Source: Magnetococcales bacterium
GTDB taxonomy: Bacteria > Pseudomonadota > Magnetococcia > Magnetococcales > UBA8363
Direction of reading: 5' to 3'
Assembly (NCBI GenBank): GCA_015232865.1
Contig: JADFYU010000013.1
Location: 1-60,039, forward strand
DNA length: 60,039 nt
Below the pieces are notes generated by a model. That model was not told the origin of the DNA. It saw only the letters and a list, made by a program, of their open reading frames with translations, and ran no database searches. Shown here piece by piece: positions 17,681 through 25,720 of this stretch; within the stretch, counting starts at the first letter, position 1; each line of letters opens with the position of its first letter. The translations under genes and the position numbers were made by a program.

Positions 17681-18457
17681 ATGACCCAACCGCAGACCGC
17701 CCATTCAACCGCTTCCACCACCCAGATCTCCATCGAGTTGGTTCCCAGGGATGAAGAGAGTCTCAAGCAGGAGTTGGAGTTGATCAGGCAGTTGTTCCCC
17801 AGCGTCGGCCTGATCAATATTCCTGACCTGACCCGCTTTGACATCCGCTCCTGGACGGGGTGCGCCATCGCCAAAAACCATTTTTCCACCACCATCCCCC
17901 ATATTCGTGCCATCGATATCGATCCAGACAGACCGTTGCCCATGAAAGCACAACTCCAGGCCCACAAGATCGGTCAGGTTTTGGTGGTAACCGGCGACCC
18001 CCACACCGACGACAACGTGCCCCAGTATCCGGTCAACGCCGTGGATATCATCAAAAAGTTTAAAGAAGAGATGCCGGAAATAAAGGTCTATGCCGGGATT
18101 GATCAATATCGTTCCGGTTTTCAGAAAGAGATGCACTACCTCTTGGAAAAAGAGGAGGCTGGTGCCGATGGTTTTTTTACCCAACCTTTTTTTGATCGAC
18201 GTTTCATGGAGATCTACGGAGAGATATTAAAGGGGCGCAAAGTCTTTTGGGGAGTATCGCCTGTCATATCGGAAAAATCCAAAGCCTATTGGGAAAAAAG
18301 AAACAACGTGGTTTTCCCGGAAGCCTTCAAGCCGACATTGGAGTGGAACCGGACCTTTGCTCAAAGCGCGCTTCAGTTTGCCCAAAAGACCGGAACCGAC
18401 ATCTATTTCATGCCCATCCGCATCGACCTGGCACACTATCTCCAGGGAATTCTGTAG
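17681..18457 (+). CDS. Methylenetetrahydrofolate reductase-like protein (MetF family)
   Basis: 258-residue TIM-barrel protein of the MTHFR family, which reduces 5,10-methylenetetrahydrofolate. Family features include the early ISIELVPRDEESL, VTGDPHTDD after strand 4, EAGADGFFTQPFFDRR and FWGVSPVISEKSKAYWEKRN. It is shorter than MetF (about 290) and diverged in the N-terminal part, so the reaction is probable rather than certain. It stands alone, converging on the TRAP operon. Confidence 0.75.
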   Translation: MTQPQTAHSTASTTQISIELVPRDEESLKQELELIRQLFPSVGLINIPDLTRFDIRSWTGCAIAKNHFSTTIPHIRAIDIDPDRPLPMKAQLQAHKIGQVLVVTGDPHTDDNVPQYPVNAVDIIKKFKEEMPEIKVYAGIDQYRSGFQKEMHYLLEKEEAGADGFFTQPFFDRRFMEIYGEILKGRKVFWGVSPVISEKSKAYWEKRNNVVFPEAFKPTLEWNRTFAQSALQFAQKTGTDIYFMPIRIDLAHYLQGIL

Positions 18458-18459
18458 AA

Positions 18460-18512
18460 GATCATCCTGTGGATTCGGCAGTCACACACAGCCGACCGCC
18501 GAATCCAGGATC
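18460..18512. terminator. Convergent hairpin built from the dispersed repeat ends
   Basis: TGGATTCGGCAGTC and GACCGCCGAATCCA form a hairpin with a short loop, extended by GATC arms. The arms match the CGGCAGT/ACTGCCG ends of the dispersed TIR element with the interior deleted. It fills the whole gap between the convergent metF-like and dctM genes and touches the dctM stop codon, so it may end transcripts from both sides. Confidence 0.6.
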
Positions 18513-19857
18513 AGGGCGTATAGATCTGCGCCGGCAACCATGTGACGGTTTCCGGCCAGAGGGCGACCACAAATAAAACCAACAATTGAATGCCGACAAA
18601 GGGCAAAATACCCCGATAGATATGGCCGGTTCGAATCGTGGACGGCGCGACACCCTTCAAAAAAAAGAGCGAAAAACCAAAGGGCGGCGTCATGAACGAG
18701 GTTTGCAGGTTGATGGCGAACAAGATGCCAAACCAGAGGGGGTCAAAGCCATAATCGGCGATGATCGGAGCAGCGATGGGAATGTGAATAAAGCAGATTT
18801 CGATAAAATCCAGGAAAAAACCCAGAAAAAAGATCAGGATCATCACGATCAGCAGCACCTGCCAACCGGCAAAATCAAGATTTTCGATAAAATCCCGGAT
18901 CACCCCATCTCCGCCCAAGCCCCTGAACACCAGACCAAAAGCGTTGGCACCAACCAAAATGATGAAGACCATGCTGGTCAGTTTGGTGGTGGTCTGGGCC
19001 ACATGACGCAAAACCGACAAGCTGAACCGACCGTGAGCCAGTGCCAACAGTGTCGCTCCCACTGCGCCCATGGCACCGGATTCCGTCGGCGTGGCGATTC
19101 CGGCAAAAATGGAACCCAATACCGCCACCATCAAACCCAAGGTTGGCAGCAGGGTTTTGATAATGCGCCGCCAAAAAGCCCGATTGAGGGTTGAACAGTC
19201 CGAGTCTGGAACCAAAGGGGCCATCTGCGGGTAGAGACGGCAGACGATCAAAATATAGAGGATATAGAGTGCCACCAAAATCAAACCCGGCACGACCGCC
19301 CCCAAAAACAGGTCGCCGACGGAGACACCCAGAATATCTCCCAACAAAACCAAAATGATGCTCGGCGGAATAATTTGTCCCAAAGTCCCGGAGGCCGCCA
19401 CGGTTCCTGTCGCCAAAGATTTGGAATAACCGTGGTTGAGCATGACCGGCAACGCCAACAACCCCATGGTGACCACGGTAGCCCCGACGATACCGGTTGA
19501 CGCCCCCAACAAAGCCCCCACGACGACGACGGAAACCGCCAAACCACCACGAACCCGCCGAAACAATTGGCCCATTGTCTCCAACAACGATTCGGCCAGT
19601 CCGGATTTTTCCAGCATGACCCCCATAAAGACAAAAAGGGGAACGGCGATAAACGTGCTGTTTTGCATCATGCCCCACAACCGCAAAGGCAGCAGATCAA
19701 AAAAAGCCAGATCCAAACCGATGACGGCAAAAATCAGAGCGGTTCCCATCAGGGTAAAGGTGACGGGAAAGCCGGCCATCAGCAGCAGGGTCAGAACCAA
19801 AAACATCCAACCAGCCAGATAATCCGCCAAAATAGAAGGTAACAGGTCGATGATCAT
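18511..19857 (-). CDS. dctM: TRAP transporter large permease (DctM-like)
   Basis: 448-residue membrane protein with 11-13 predicted helices that forms the sodium-driven translocation channel of a tripartite periplasmic transporter. Family segments include VPLFVFMGVMLEKSGLAESLL, TGIVGATVVTMGLLALPVML and GTLGQIIPPSIILVLLGD, and near the end LQTSFMTPPFGFSLFFLKGVAP. It overlaps dctQ by four bases, so the two are co-translated. Confidence 0.94.
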   Translation of the reverse strand: MIIDLLPSILADYLAGWMFLVLTLLLMAGFPVTFTLMGTALIFAVIGLDLAFFDLLPLRLWGMMQNSTFIAVPLFVFMGVMLEKSGLAESLLETMGQLFRRVRGGLAVSVVVVGALLGASTGIVGATVVTMGLLALPVMLNHGYSKSLATGTVAASGTLGQIIPPSIILVLLGDILGVSVGDLFLGAVVPGLILVALYILYILIVCRLYPQMAPLVPDSDCSTLNRAFWRRIIKTLLPTLGLMVAVLGSIFAGIATPTESGAMGAVGATLLALAHGRFSLSVLRHVAQTTTKLTSMVFIILVGANAFGLVFRGLGGDGVIRDFIENLDFAGWQVLLIVMILIFFLGFFLDFIEICFIHIPIAAPIIADYGFDPLWFGILFAINLQTSFMTPPFGFSLFFLKGVAPSTIRTGHIYRGILPFVGIQLLVLFVVALWPETVTWLPAQIYTP

Positions 19858-20381
19858 GGCTGTCTGGTCAAAATTTTCAAACTGTGGATGGCCAGGGAGA
19901 CCCCCTGAAGCATCAGCAGGACAAAACCCAGGGGAACGACGGATTTAATCAGGAATCGGAACGGAATACCGCCCGGATCCGGAGAAATCTCGCCAATTTC
20001 GTAGGCGGTCATCACCCACGGAAGACTGACGTAGACGATAAGAAAACAGCCGGGTAGTAGAAAAAAAAACACCCCCAACAAATTGACCCAGGCTTTACGG
20101 ATCGGAGTCAGGCGTTGGTAGAGTAGATCCACCCGGACATGCTGGTCATGGTGCAGGGTATATCCAGCCCCAAGTAAAAACAACACGGAGAAGAGATGCC
20201 ACTCCAGCTCCTGGATAAAAACAGTCGAGTGGTTGAACAGATAACGCATGACCACGTCACTAAACACCACCAGCACCAACACCACGCTGATCCAGGAAAC
20301 CCCACGACCGACCCCCTCGGAAAAACGGTCGATGTGCTGGGCAACTCCCTGGAATCCTTTGAACACCCTACTCACCCACAC
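19854..20381 (-). CDS. dctQ: TRAP transporter small permease (DctQ-like)
   Basis: 175 residues with four predicted membrane helices, the small subunit that joins the channel protein. A helix near residues 27-48 is followed by VMRYLFNHSTVFIQELEWHLFSVLFLLGAGYTL, a typical DctQ pattern, and VRVDLLYQRLTP. Its GTG start overlaps the end of dctP by 14 bases, placing it between dctP and dctM in one operon. Confidence 0.92.
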   Translation of the reverse strand: MWVSRVFKGFQGVAQHIDRFSEGVGRGVSWISVVLVLVVFSDVVMRYLFNHSTVFIQELEWHLFSVLFLLGAGYTLHHDQHVRVDLLYQRLTPIRKAWVNLLGVFFFLLPGCFLIVYVSLPWVMTAYEIGEISPDPGGIPFRFLIKSVVPLGFVLLMLQGVSLAIHSLKILTRQP

Positions 20382-21465
20382 GTTTTGCGATCAGATCATA
20401 GTAAACCTGCTCGGAAAAAGAGCCCCACAGACCGACCTTCTCTTGAAAGGCGTTAAACGCCAGATGAACTTTCTTAGCCTGGGCATCCTTTTGCGCCTCC
20501 TCTTCCCGTACTTCCAGAGCAACCGTTCGGAGTTGATCCAGCGTCTCCTTGGAGAAACGGCGAACCGACACTTTATGTTGATTGATCAAAACCTCCAGAG
20601 CCGCTCCGTTTTGCGCGTCAAACTCGGCCAACATCCAAATATTGTTTTCAGCCGCTGCCGCATCCAATGCCCCTTGCAGGGATTTGGGCAATTTTTCATA
20701 GGCCTGCTTATTAAAAAAGACCTCCAGCACAGAGCCTGGTTCATGCCAACCGGGCGTATAATAATATTTTGCCGCCTTATAAAAACCCATGCGCATATCG
20801 TGAAGCGGGCCGACAAACTCGGTCGCGTCGATCACCCCGCGTTCCAGAGAGGTAAAGATCTCTCCGCCAGGCAACAAAACCGGCGTACCGCCGACTTTGT
20901 CGATCACCTTTCCACCAAGGCCGGGAATCCTCATTTTCAGACCCTTGAAATCGTCTATCGAATTGATCTCCCGGTTAAACCATCCCCCCATTTGCAAGCC
21001 GGTATTGCCCGATGGCCTGGGAATCAAGTTGAAAGGGGCATAGGTCTCTTCCCAAAGCTGAAGACCACCACCAGCATAAAGCCAGGCGTTCATGCCCTGC
21101 GCATTCAGGCCAAACGGAACCGAGGTAAACCATTGGGCCGCCGTGCTTTTCCCGGCCCAATAATAGGAGGCCCCGGAACCGGCCTGAACCATCCCTTTCG
21201 AGACCGCTTCAAAAGAACCGAAAGCGGGAATCAGCTCTCCGGCTGCATAGACCTGTATGGTCAGTTGTCCGTCCGTCAGCTCTTTCACCCGGTTGGCAAA
21301 CCGTTCGACCCCGGTTTGCAAAAGGGGAAAGTTGGGCGGCCAGGTGGAGACCATCTGCCAGCGATGTTTGCGGGAGCTGGCCATGACAGCCGGAGCACCC
21401 AGGATGGTCGAAGCGGCAACCGCCGCAACTCCACTGGATTTTTTTATAAAATCTCGACGATTCAA
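20368..21465 (-). CDS. TRAP transporter substrate-binding protein, TakP-like
   Basis: Periplasmic receptor of 365 residues. The N-terminus NRRDFIKKSSGVAAVAASTILG is a Tat signal (RRDFIK). The mature part resembles TakP, the alpha-keto acid binder of Rhodobacter: SYYWAGKS, SVPFGLNAQGMNAWLYAGGG, GNTGLQMGGWFN, MRIPGLGGKVIDKVGGTPVLLPGGEIFTSLERG and YYYTPGWHEPGS. The Gln, Trp and Glu that bind sodium and ligand in TakP seem to be present (LQMGGWFN, ATEFVGP). Uptake of pyruvate or other 2-oxo acids is therefore the best guess. It is the first gene of the dctP-Q-M operon. Confidence 0.9.
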   Translation of the reverse strand: MNRRDFIKKSSGVAAVAASTILGAPAVMASSRKHRWQMVSTWPPNFPLLQTGVERFANRVKELTDGQLTIQVYAAGELIPAFGSFEAVSKGMVQAGSGASYYWAGKSTAAQWFTSVPFGLNAQGMNAWLYAGGGLQLWEETYAPFNLIPRPSGNTGLQMGGWFNREINSIDDFKGLKMRIPGLGGKVIDKVGGTPVLLPGGEIFTSLERGVIDATEFVGPLHDMRMGFYKAAKYYYTPGWHEPGSVLEVFFNKQAYEKLPKSLQGALDAAAAENNIWMLAEFDAQNGAALEVLINQHKVSVRRFSKETLDQLRTVALEVREEEAQKDAQAKKVHLAFNAFQEKVGLWGSFSEQVYYDLIAKRVGE

Positions 21466-21511
21466 ACTTATCTTCCCCTTTTCAATGCAGGAGGTGAGCC
21501 GGCAACATCAT

Positions 21512-23251
21512 CTATAATCCGCCCTCTTGGGGTAAGGCGGGGTTTACCCGGTAAAAAGGGCCTTGGGAGTGATCGGAATTGACAAAAATCTTTTGCGACC
21601 CCACCCGGTTGCTGAAGACAAACTGATCGGGAGCCGGAGTCGGTTCCCACAGCTGTTGGGGGTTCAGATAGCTCTCTTGCAGCAGTCTGTCCAACGGCTT
21701 GGCCAGATTGACAACGCCCGGCGCGACTTTGGCGTGCTTGATCGCAAACAAGGCACTATACCAATCGCGAAGAATCGGCTCAATGCTTTGTCCCGGAACC
21801 GTTGCCTCTCCTTTTCGCAAAAACTCCGGTCTTCTCCGAGAAAACCGAGTGCCATGGTCGCCATGAAAAACAATGGTCATTTGATCCCAATGGGGTTCCT
21901 GCTCCAATTCGGCCATCCAGCGGTTTAATTTTTTATAGAGACATCGAAGCTGTCCATAATAATCCCGGCTTTTTTGTTGAACAATCTGCTCAGCCGTGCC
22001 CTGGTATTTCTTGACGATGAAATCAGGAATAAAACGGCACTGCTCATCCAGGGAATACGGGGGATGCGGCATGAGATAGTGCATGAAAAAAGCTGAACCC
22101 TGCGGATATTTTTTTACATCCGCCTGAAGCCATAGCCAATTTTCCTCATCTTGAACAGCTCCGCCGCCCAAAAATTGATCAAACCGTTGACCAACAAAAA
22201 ATCGACCCAAACGGGATTCAGGATCAAACTGCTTGGCCATGGCGGGGTTCAGGGTCTTTGCAAGGGTGGATTTAGCCAGAAAATTTTTCAAGATCAACTG
22301 AAATTTCCAAGAGACCGGCCAAGGCCAACTGGCCATCAGACCAATACTGTTATTGCGTCTTTTTTTACAAAAAACCGTATGATCGTTGTTCCAATCACAA
22401 TAGTCAATCTGTTCAAAATGGTAGGATCGAATGTGATACCCCGCGTTGGCCATGGATTCAAAAACCCTGTTTTTACGAAGTTTTTCTCCGATTCCATCAT
22501 AATATCGACGGGAATTTTTATAATCACCGTTGTCAAAATTCAGGCTATTGGGGATGGAGAGCTTGGTTGCACCGAATCGAGCATAGGCGTTGCTAAACAG
22601 GGTAAAGCCAAACCGATCATAAAAGTCGGTCATCTCCCTTTGGGCCTGACGAGCTTCCGGTGTATCGGTCAGCATGCCATCCAGGCCGATATGTTGGTCA
22701 AAAATGATATGGATGATCGGCGCACCCTTCGAATGAACCACCGCCGGAGACCGCTCCGCCACCATCAGAGCCGGATTCGTGAGCCCGACGATGAGAGTGG
22801 AGAGCAACAAAACAACCGAAACAACCTGTAGTACCGACCAGCCGCCACGCTTCAAGAGGAGAAGAAAGAGATAACAGACCAAAAACAAACTGAAAAATGG
22901 CAGGGACGGATTTTGTTCAATCAGAGCCTGAAGTGGCCATATTTGCGGCAAAACCGTCTGTTGAATAACAGCCAGAACCCCACTGACCCCCACAAAGACC
23001 GGCCAGGAAAAGTCAACGAAAAAGAGCAGGAGTATGGCTGAAAAAAACAAGCCCAACAACCGATTGAACAGGGTCAAACCGCTGATAAACAGAGCCAACA
23101 AGAACAGCAGAATCAGATTGCCCCCTATTTCCACCGTGATCAGCGGATAATCATGGTAAAGGACAAACTGTAAAAAGGGAGCGGCGACCAATGTAAAGTT
23201 GATCGGCAAAAAAAGGGCCAGTTGCTGCGGAATGGATTTTGGAGTTTTCAT
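21512..23251 (-). CDS. Membrane sulfatase/phosphatase-fold protein
   Basis: 579-residue protein with about six membrane helices in the first 190 residues and a periplasmic alkaline-phosphatase-superfamily domain. The domain has IIHIIFDQHIGLDG at the first metal site, a likely nucleophile Thr in FGATKLSIPNS and VFHGDHGTRFS at the second metal site. LTA synthase, phosphoethanolamine transferases and sulfatases share this layout; the true donor or substrate is not evident. It neighbours the Wzm/Wzt exporter, which suggests modification of a surface glycan. The frame is open to a TTG at 23296; I use the ATG at 23251, though neither has a strong ribosome binding site. Confidence 0.7.
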   Translation of the reverse strand: MKTPKSIPQQLALFLPINFTLVAAPFLQFVLYHDYPLITVEIGGNLILLFLLALFISGLTLFNRLLGLFFSAILLLFFVDFSWPVFVGVSGVLAVIQQTVLPQIWPLQALIEQNPSLPFFSLFLVCYLFLLLLKRGGWSVLQVVSVVLLLSTLIVGLTNPALMVAERSPAVVHSKGAPIIHIIFDQHIGLDGMLTDTPEARQAQREMTDFYDRFGFTLFSNAYARFGATKLSIPNSLNFDNGDYKNSRRYYDGIGEKLRKNRVFESMANAGYHIRSYHFEQIDYCDWNNDHTVFCKKRRNNSIGLMASWPWPVSWKFQLILKNFLAKSTLAKTLNPAMAKQFDPESRLGRFFVGQRFDQFLGGGAVQDEENWLWLQADVKKYPQGSAFFMHYLMPHPPYSLDEQCRFIPDFIVKKYQGTAEQIVQQKSRDYYGQLRCLYKKLNRWMAELEQEPHWDQMTIVFHGDHGTRFSRRRPEFLRKGEATVPGQSIEPILRDWYSALFAIKHAKVAPGVVNLAKPLDRLLQESYLNPQQLWEPTPAPDQFVFSNRVGSQKIFVNSDHSQGPFYRVNPALPQEGGL

Positions 23252-23365
23252 GACAAACCAAGTTGCGAAATTCAACAAAGGGAGAGAGTCAATCAAAACA
23301 TAACGGTTACGTCATGATCGCCCTTGGGTATTTTTTTCCCCATTAACAGTCACCGGGAAAAAAAG

Positions 23366-24610
23366 TTAACCGGTCTCATTATCCCACTCCCACTGCGCAG
23401 ACAACGCGACAAATGCGGCTTGATTGGTGATGGTGAGTTGGTCGGGTTTTGGCTCGACGATAAAGTTGATCAAACCATCCACCTGACCTAAGCGGAGCGC
23501 AGAGGTTTTGGAACCAAAAACCGTCATATTCATGCTATAACGCCCAGGGAGCAAGGGCAGTTCTGCTAAACGAGCCTCTATGACATGAGCCCCCAAACCA
23601 AGAGACACCCTCTGGTCGGGGTCACGAGCTTGGTTGATGAACAGAGCTGTCGCTCGTTTGTCCAAAGGCTCTACAATCAATGAAAACAGAGGAAAGTCCA
23701 TCTCTCTTTTGGCCTCAATCGTAAAGCGGATGGTCACCGGGTCTCCCGTTGAAATACGCTCAACCGGTGGCCCCTGACCAACGGACAGGCTGGCCTTGGT
23801 AATGGTAAAAAAATCCTGGGTGCCCAACTGGTGCTGCATGGTCCCGGTTTCAGCCTGGTCCCCTTCTACATATTGAGCCAACACTTCGGTTGTTGGTCCC
23901 TTACGGATGAGTTGTCCCTGTTTCATCAGAACAGCCGAGTGACACAGGCGATTGACCTGACCTAAATTATGAGAAATGAACACCACCGCAACCCCGGAGT
24001 TGGCCAACTTCAGCATCCGTTCCATGGCTCTGGCCCGAAAACCGATATCGCCCACGGCCAACACCTCGTCAACCAGCAGGATATCCGGGTTCATGTGGAT
24101 GGCTACCGCAAACCCCAGACGCGCCCGCATGCCGGAACTATAGGTGCGCACCGGTGCCTCAATGAACTCGCCGATATTGGCAAATTCAATGATATCGTCC
24201 AACTTGCGGTTGACTTCCTGGGTTGGTATGCCCAAAACCGCCGCATTGATGTGAATGTTTTCCCGACCGCTCAAAATTTCGCTAAATCCGGCGCCAAGCT
24301 GAATCAGCGCTCCGACCTGACCGCGAATGGTCACCAATCCCTTATCGGGCATGATCAGGCCGTTAATCAATCGCAGCAAGGTGGTTTTGCCACAACCATT
24401 GTGGCCGACCAGACCTAGAATTTCACCCCGATTGACTTCGAAGGAGACGTCATCGACCGCCCAGAACTCATCCCGACGCAGCGCTTCGCTCCGCTCCCGA
24501 CCAATCATCTCTCGCCCGACATCCTGTAGCCCATACCAGAGCGAACGTTTCAGATGGCGACAGAATTTCTTCGAGACCCCCTCAAGCTTGATCAATGGCG
24601 ATTCAGACAT
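23366..24610 (-). CDS. Polysaccharide exporter ATP-binding subunit (Wzt-like, with C-terminal domain)
   Basis: ATPase of an ABC exporter for O-antigen or related glycans, 414 residues. The ATPase half has Walker A GLVGHNGCGKTTLLRLING, signature YSSGMRARLGF and Walker B ILLVDEVLAVGD. The extra C-terminal part (about residues 260-414, from ITKASLSVGQGPPVERISTGDP) is a Wzt-type beta-sandwich, which in known systems binds the capped glycan before export. It begins directly at the last base of the permease gene (24610/24611). Confidence 0.92.
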   Translation of the reverse strand: MSESPLIKLEGVSKKFCRHLKRSLWYGLQDVGREMIGRERSEALRRDEFWAVDDVSFEVNRGEILGLVGHNGCGKTTLLRLINGLIMPDKGLVTIRGQVGALIQLGAGFSEILSGRENIHINAAVLGIPTQEVNRKLDDIIEFANIGEFIEAPVRTYSSGMRARLGFAVAIHMNPDILLVDEVLAVGDIGFRARAMERMLKLANSGVAVVFISHNLGQVNRLCHSAVLMKQGQLIRKGPTTEVLAQYVEGDQAETGTMQHQLGTQDFFTITKASLSVGQGPPVERISTGDPVTIRFTIEAKREMDFPLFSLIVEPLDKRATALFINQARDPDQRVSLGLGAHVIEARLAELPLLPGRYSMNMTVFGSKTSALRLGQVDGLINFIVEPKPDQLTITNQAAFVALSAQWEWDNETG

Positions 24611-25504
24611 TCAAGCCCCCAACCGCTCAAGAACAATCAGGATAGAGATGCGAAACAGCACCAAGACAATGGCCGAAGCGACGATAATGGCCACGGCGGT
24701 TATCAAAATGGGCGCAAGCTCCACCACGCTTCCTTTGGTAATCAGGTCTCTTGCTCCCATCAATAACGGTGTGACCGGATTCCAACTCACCAAAGCCGAG
24801 AACGGCCAGGTTGTCGGCGGCGGGTAGACCACCGGCGTAAGAAAAAAGACAAACCGAAGCAAAACGCCGATACTCTCACCGACATCCTTGTAGAGAGCAC
24901 CCAGGGGAATCAGCAACACTCCGACGGCCATACCCAGAAAGATCAACATCAGCACCACCGGAATAGCCCAGAGAACCCCCCAGGTCAGGGGCAGATCAAA
25001 ATAGAAAAACACCCCACAGGCCACCAGGGTTTGCAATCCGAGAAAAAACAGCAACTGCCAAAAGCTGGCCACAATGGGCGCTTCTCGGGGCATGTTGATT
25101 TTGATCATGATGGAGGTGCAGGATTCAAACTGGCGCAGAGGCGTAGTGACGCTCTCGATGAAAAGCTGCCACAGCAGGGTGCCGATCATGACATAGAGCG
25201 GATAGGGAATATCGGTCTGGGAGATATTGAGTATTTTTCGCTCGTTGAGCACGACAAAAACCAGGGTCGTGACAATGGAAGGGACGATGACCCAGGCCAG
25301 GCCCAAAACCGATTGCCGATAGCGCTGGCGAATATCCCGCAGAAAGAGTTGCCAGGCCAGCTCCCGTGACTCAAGGAGACTATCCAATATGGATCGCAAC
25401 AAGACCACCGGATGATGCAGTCGTGCCTTGGAGGAGTAACAGGACACTTTCAAAGACGGGTCTGCGGAAGAGGACAAAGCCGTATTCCTTTTTTTGATAA
25501 TCAT
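24611..25504 (-). CDS. Polysaccharide exporter permease (Wzm-like, ABC-2 type)
   Basis: 297-residue ABC-2 permease with six predicted helices that passes undecaprenyl-linked glycan across the inner membrane. RELAWQLFLRDIRQRYRQSVLGLAWVIVPSI and the late FFLTPVVYPPPTTWPFSALVSWNPVTPLL are typical of the Wzm/TagG group. It is translated directly ahead of its ATPase, the standard gene pair for an O-antigen exporter. Confidence 0.92.
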   Translation of the reverse strand: MIIKKRNTALSSSADPSLKVSCYSSKARLHHPVVLLRSILDSLLESRELAWQLFLRDIRQRYRQSVLGLAWVIVPSIVTTLVFVVLNERKILNISQTDIPYPLYVMIGTLLWQLFIESVTTPLRQFESCTSIMIKINMPREAPIVASFWQLLFFLGLQTLVACGVFFYFDLPLTWGVLWAIPVVLMLIFLGMAVGVLLIPLGALYKDVGESIGVLLRFVFFLTPVVYPPPTTWPFSALVSWNPVTPLLMGARDLITKGSVVELAPILITAVAIIVASAIVLVLFRISILIVLERLGA

Positions 25505-25655
25505 TTCAACGGTGGGCTAAAGAGTACTGTCTTGCGTTAATCATTGTCAAGATCTGGTCATACATGTGAGCATTGTTCACTATCGCCAACAAAGTGACTG
25601 CGGCTTCTACATGTTTAACCAGAAAGATCGATGGATTGCACCATGCACCCTCCGC

Positions 25656-25676
25656 CAACTGCCGTTTCCGGGTTCA
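25656..25676 (-). repeat. Possible right-end remnant of the dispersed TIR element
   Basis: CAACTGCCGTTTCCGGGTTCA resembles the right end CAACTGCCGAATTCAGGTTCA of the 34464 copy. It pairs in sequence with the variant GGAAACGGCAGTTG at 40241-40253. Only about 20 bases match, so chance is possible. Confidence 0.25.
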
Positions 25677-25720
25677 AAAATCCATTTCCCGTAAATGGCG
25701 ATTAGCCCGGAGTTTCAGGG

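Noticed and set aside
20248..21582. 444-residue plus-strand frame across dctQ and dctP
   Set aside because: It runs antisense to the conserved TRAP genes and shows no domain; a long antisense frame in moderately GC-rich DNA is not evidence for a gene.
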